From: Thalassiosira profunda
Taxonomy: Eukaryota; Bacillariophyta; Thalassiosirophyceae; Thalassiosirales; Thalassiosiraceae
Reading direction: 5' to 3'
NCBI GenBank assembly: GCA_036939355.1
Contig: JALLAP010000737.1
Location: forward strand, 1-19,731
Length of the DNA: 19,731 nucleotides
Each line of letters opens with the position of its first letter. The stretch's first letter is position 1. The position numbers were made by a program, and so were the translations under genes. The notes under the pieces were generated by a model. The model worked only from the letters and a program-made list of their open reading frames with translations, was not told the origin of the DNA and made no database searches. Below are positions 18,282-19,731 of this stretch, piece by piece.

Positions 18282-18300
18282 TACGTACTTCGGCTACGTA
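18282..18300. promoter_or_regulatory. Two TACGTA palindromes in a divergent promoter
   Basis: TACGTA occurs at 18282-18287 and 18295-18300 (offset 13 bp), about 55-75 bp before the phosphatase ATG and about 200 bp before the glycosyltransferase ATG. They match elements in other intergenic regions of this window. A regulatory role is inferred. Confidence 0.4.
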
Positions 18301-18354
18301 GAGGCAACTTTCATGCACTGCAGTTGACTCTCTAGCCTCGCCTTCCTCGCCACA

Positions 18355-19394
18355 ATGGCGCCCTACCTGCTCTTTCTCGGCCTGCTGTTGCAATTGCAAG
18401 GCGCGCCGGCCTTCCGGGCACCGGCGCCATCGGCACGTCGCACTGCCCGGCAATGCTCAACGACGACGGTGCATGCAGCAGAGAAGGCCGACGCGTGGGC
18501 GGGCGGGGCGAACGTTGCACCCGCAACCATCTGCGAGGTGGAGAACGTCCCGCTCCTCGATCCGATACCGGAAGGATATAAGAGGCTGTTTATGGTGCGG
18601 CACGGGGAGGTGATCAACCCGGTGAGCCAAACACATCTGATGTGCACATCTTATGTGCACATCATAGTGCACATCTTATGTGCACATCATATGTGCACAT
18701 CATATGTGCACAATGCTACACACATGCACTTACACTTACCCACGCAACGCTCTGAATCGCTCAGGGAGGAGACCGACCGGTGTATTACGGGGCAATGGAC
18801 GTGCCTCTTTCGCCACTGGGCGAATTGGAGGCCATCGAAGCGGCGGCGTATCTCTCGAACTTTCATTTGCAACACGTGGCATCGTCGCCTCTGTCCCGAG
18901 CAAAGTTCGGGGCGAGGCAGGTGTTGGCGCGCCAGTCTCTGACCGACGGAGGAGAAGGCAGCGGCGATTCCAACGACGTGATGGTACTCGAGGGCTTCAG
19001 AGAATTGGATCGGGGGGCGTGGTGCGGCCTGACCAAAGATGAGATAGGGGCCGGGAACCTTGCAAAATTCGACGCGTGTGACGAGTCCGTAACCCCGGGG
19101 GACGGCGGTGAAAGCTACCCGACGCTCAAATCTCGTGTATTGCAGGCGCGGGACGAACTGTTGGAAAGGACTGCCGTGGGACGGGCGAGTGCCATCGTGA
19201 GCCACCTCCAGGTGACCCGCGCGATGCTCAGCGAGGCGTTGGGGATGGACACAACGGAAATGGCCGGATTGTCGATTGCGACGGCGTCCATCACCTGCGT
19301 CGACTATTGCACAGAGACGGGGCGGGAGGTCGTCCGATATCAGAGCTTCAAGCCGGAGTGCGGGCTGGAGGAGAGCAAGGATGGGGCCAACTGA
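18355..19394 (+). CDS. Plastid-targeted histidine phosphatase (phosphoglycerate mutase-like), two exons
   Basis: Exons 18355-18621 and 18765-19394 join in phase 0 (intron 18622-18764, 143 nt, GTGAGC...CTCAG) to give 298 residues. MAPYLLFLGLLLQLQGAPAF is a signal peptide with a PAFRAP plastid motif. The catalytic RHG is in RLFMVRHGEVINP; splicing yields HGEVINPGGDRPVYYGAMDV, the usual continuation before LSPLGELEA. Other signature residues are ASSPLSRAKFGA (catalytic Arg), FRELDRGAWCGLTKDEI (acidic residue and G-x-W-x-G) and SHLQVTRAML (second catalytic His). The superfamily uses a phospho-His intermediate to remove or move phosphate; the substrate, perhaps a sugar phosphate, cannot be told. 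The intron holds an array of palindromes. The start context CACAATGGC is good. Confidence 0.9.
18640..18713. repeat. Tandem array of palindromes inside the phosphatase intron
   Basis: Six GTGCAC cores start at 18642, 18655, 18667, 18680, 18693 and 18706, spaced 13, 12, 13, 13 and 13 bp. Four copies are the perfect palindrome ATGTGCACAT; the third has lost one base and the sixth is diverged at its end. The unit is about TATGTGCACATCA. Each unit can pair with itself and with every other, so the intron RNA could form many alternative hairpins. The array lies between the donor (18622) and the acceptor (18764). Confidence 0.9.
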
Positions 19395-19658
19395 GAAATT
19401 GGATATATACTGAACCCAGCAAGCGAATCAGAGACCCGGTTCTCCACCGAAACTGCGCAGCTGAGTTCTTTGAACAATAAGCATCTCTGCAACTTCTTGC
19501 CAATACTACGCTGCCGGGTAGGGCAAACCGTTGTAGGCGGGGCTCTTGGAGGGAACCCATTTTTAGCCGGAGCTGAAGGGAAGGAGATACGGACGGTCGC
19601 TCCTCCTGTCGACCACTCATTTTCCGCGCCACCACCTCGACCTCGAGATCAACCTACC
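19395..19658. other. Intergenic region between phosphatase gene and last gene
   Basis: About 264 bp with no gene. A TATATA lies at 19404-19409, just after the phosphatase stop and about 250 bp before the next ATG; it could belong to either the 3' end signal or a distant promoter. Confidence 0.4.
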
Positions 19659-19731
19659 ATGGCGAAGGGCAAGGGGGCCGACGGAGGGGACTGGCTCGCC
19701 TCCCTCGCGCGGCAAGCGGCGGCCGCCGACG
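19659..19731 (+). CDS. Start of a gene cut by the window edge
   Basis: The ATG at 19659 in a good context (TACCATGG) opens a frame that stays open to the edge: MAKGKGADGGDWLASLARQA and a few Ala/Asp residues. The N-terminus is Lys/Gly-rich then amphipathic; there is no signal peptide. Only about 24 residues are visible, so no function can be given. Confidence 0.5.
   Translation, partial: MAKGKGADGGDWLASLARQAAAAD

Noticed and set aside
18640..18713. CRISPR-like array
   Set aside because: Units are 13-bp contiguous palindromes with no spacers, inside a eukaryotic intron.

Overview
The window reads as nuclear DNA of a photosynthetic stramenopile, most likely a diatom. The evidence is a fucoxanthin-chlorophyll a/c antenna gene, several N-termini with a signal peptide followed by a heterokont plastid-targeting 'ASAFAP-like' motif (SAAAFAP, SVAFRP, CAFQTP, PAFRAP), short GT-AG spliceosomal introns of about 67-143 nt with GTGAGT-like donors, and dense packing of genes on both strands. 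Species cannot be assigned from sequence alone.

Layout from left to right. (1) 3-1049 +: C-terminal part of a protein kinase fused to an EF-hand region and a cyclic-nucleotide-binding domain. (2) 1081-3880 -: an eIF2-alpha kinase resembling HRI, two exons, convergent with gene 1. (3) 4265-5101 +: an ABA4-like membrane protein (carotenoid-related family), divergent from the kinase, with an apparent 1-nt reading-frame break. (4) 5395-6318 -: a three-exon fucoxanthin-chlorophyll protein. (5) 6681-7743 -: a three-exon plastid-targeted SRPBCC/polyketide-cyclase-like protein. (6) 8025-9135 +: a two-exon CPP1-like (degenerate J-domain) plastid membrane protein. (7) 9470-9811 +: a small unrecognised acidic-tailed protein. 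(8) about 9967-10740 -: a coding-like stretch whose frame steps three times, with no intact gene model. (9) 11180-11261 -: tRNA-Ser(UGA) with a Pol III terminator. (10) 11533-13418 +: a GNAT acetyltransferase with a long disordered N-terminal region and an apparent 1-nt frame break. (11) 13949-16690 +: a 913-residue acidic, low-complexity protein of unknown function. (12) 16821-18086 -: a type II membrane GT31-like glycosyltransferase. (13) 18355-19394 +: a plastid-targeted histidine phosphatase whose intron contains a tandem array of palindromes. (14) 19659 onward +: start of a gene cut by the window edge.

Functionally this is mostly ordinary nuclear sequence. Genes 3, 4, 5, 6 and 13 carry signal-plus-transit-type N-termini, so plastid proteins (antenna, pigment-related membrane protein, chaperone-like protein, lipid-binding-fold protein, phosphatase) are concentrated here; this may be chance. 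The kinases and glycosyltransferase belong to stress translation control, second-messenger signalling and the secretory pathway.

The least ordinary signals are the kinase/EF-hand/CNB fusion, the GT31-like enzyme with NDH in place of DxD, the tandem palindromes inside the phosphatase intron, two consecutive GCGAAGC-capped hairpins before gene 7, TACGTA palindromes in divergent intergenic regions, and several frame breaks that are all explained by one missing base. I found no convincing new multi-gene system. The repeated one-base breaks look more like sequence error than biology, but this needs checking.
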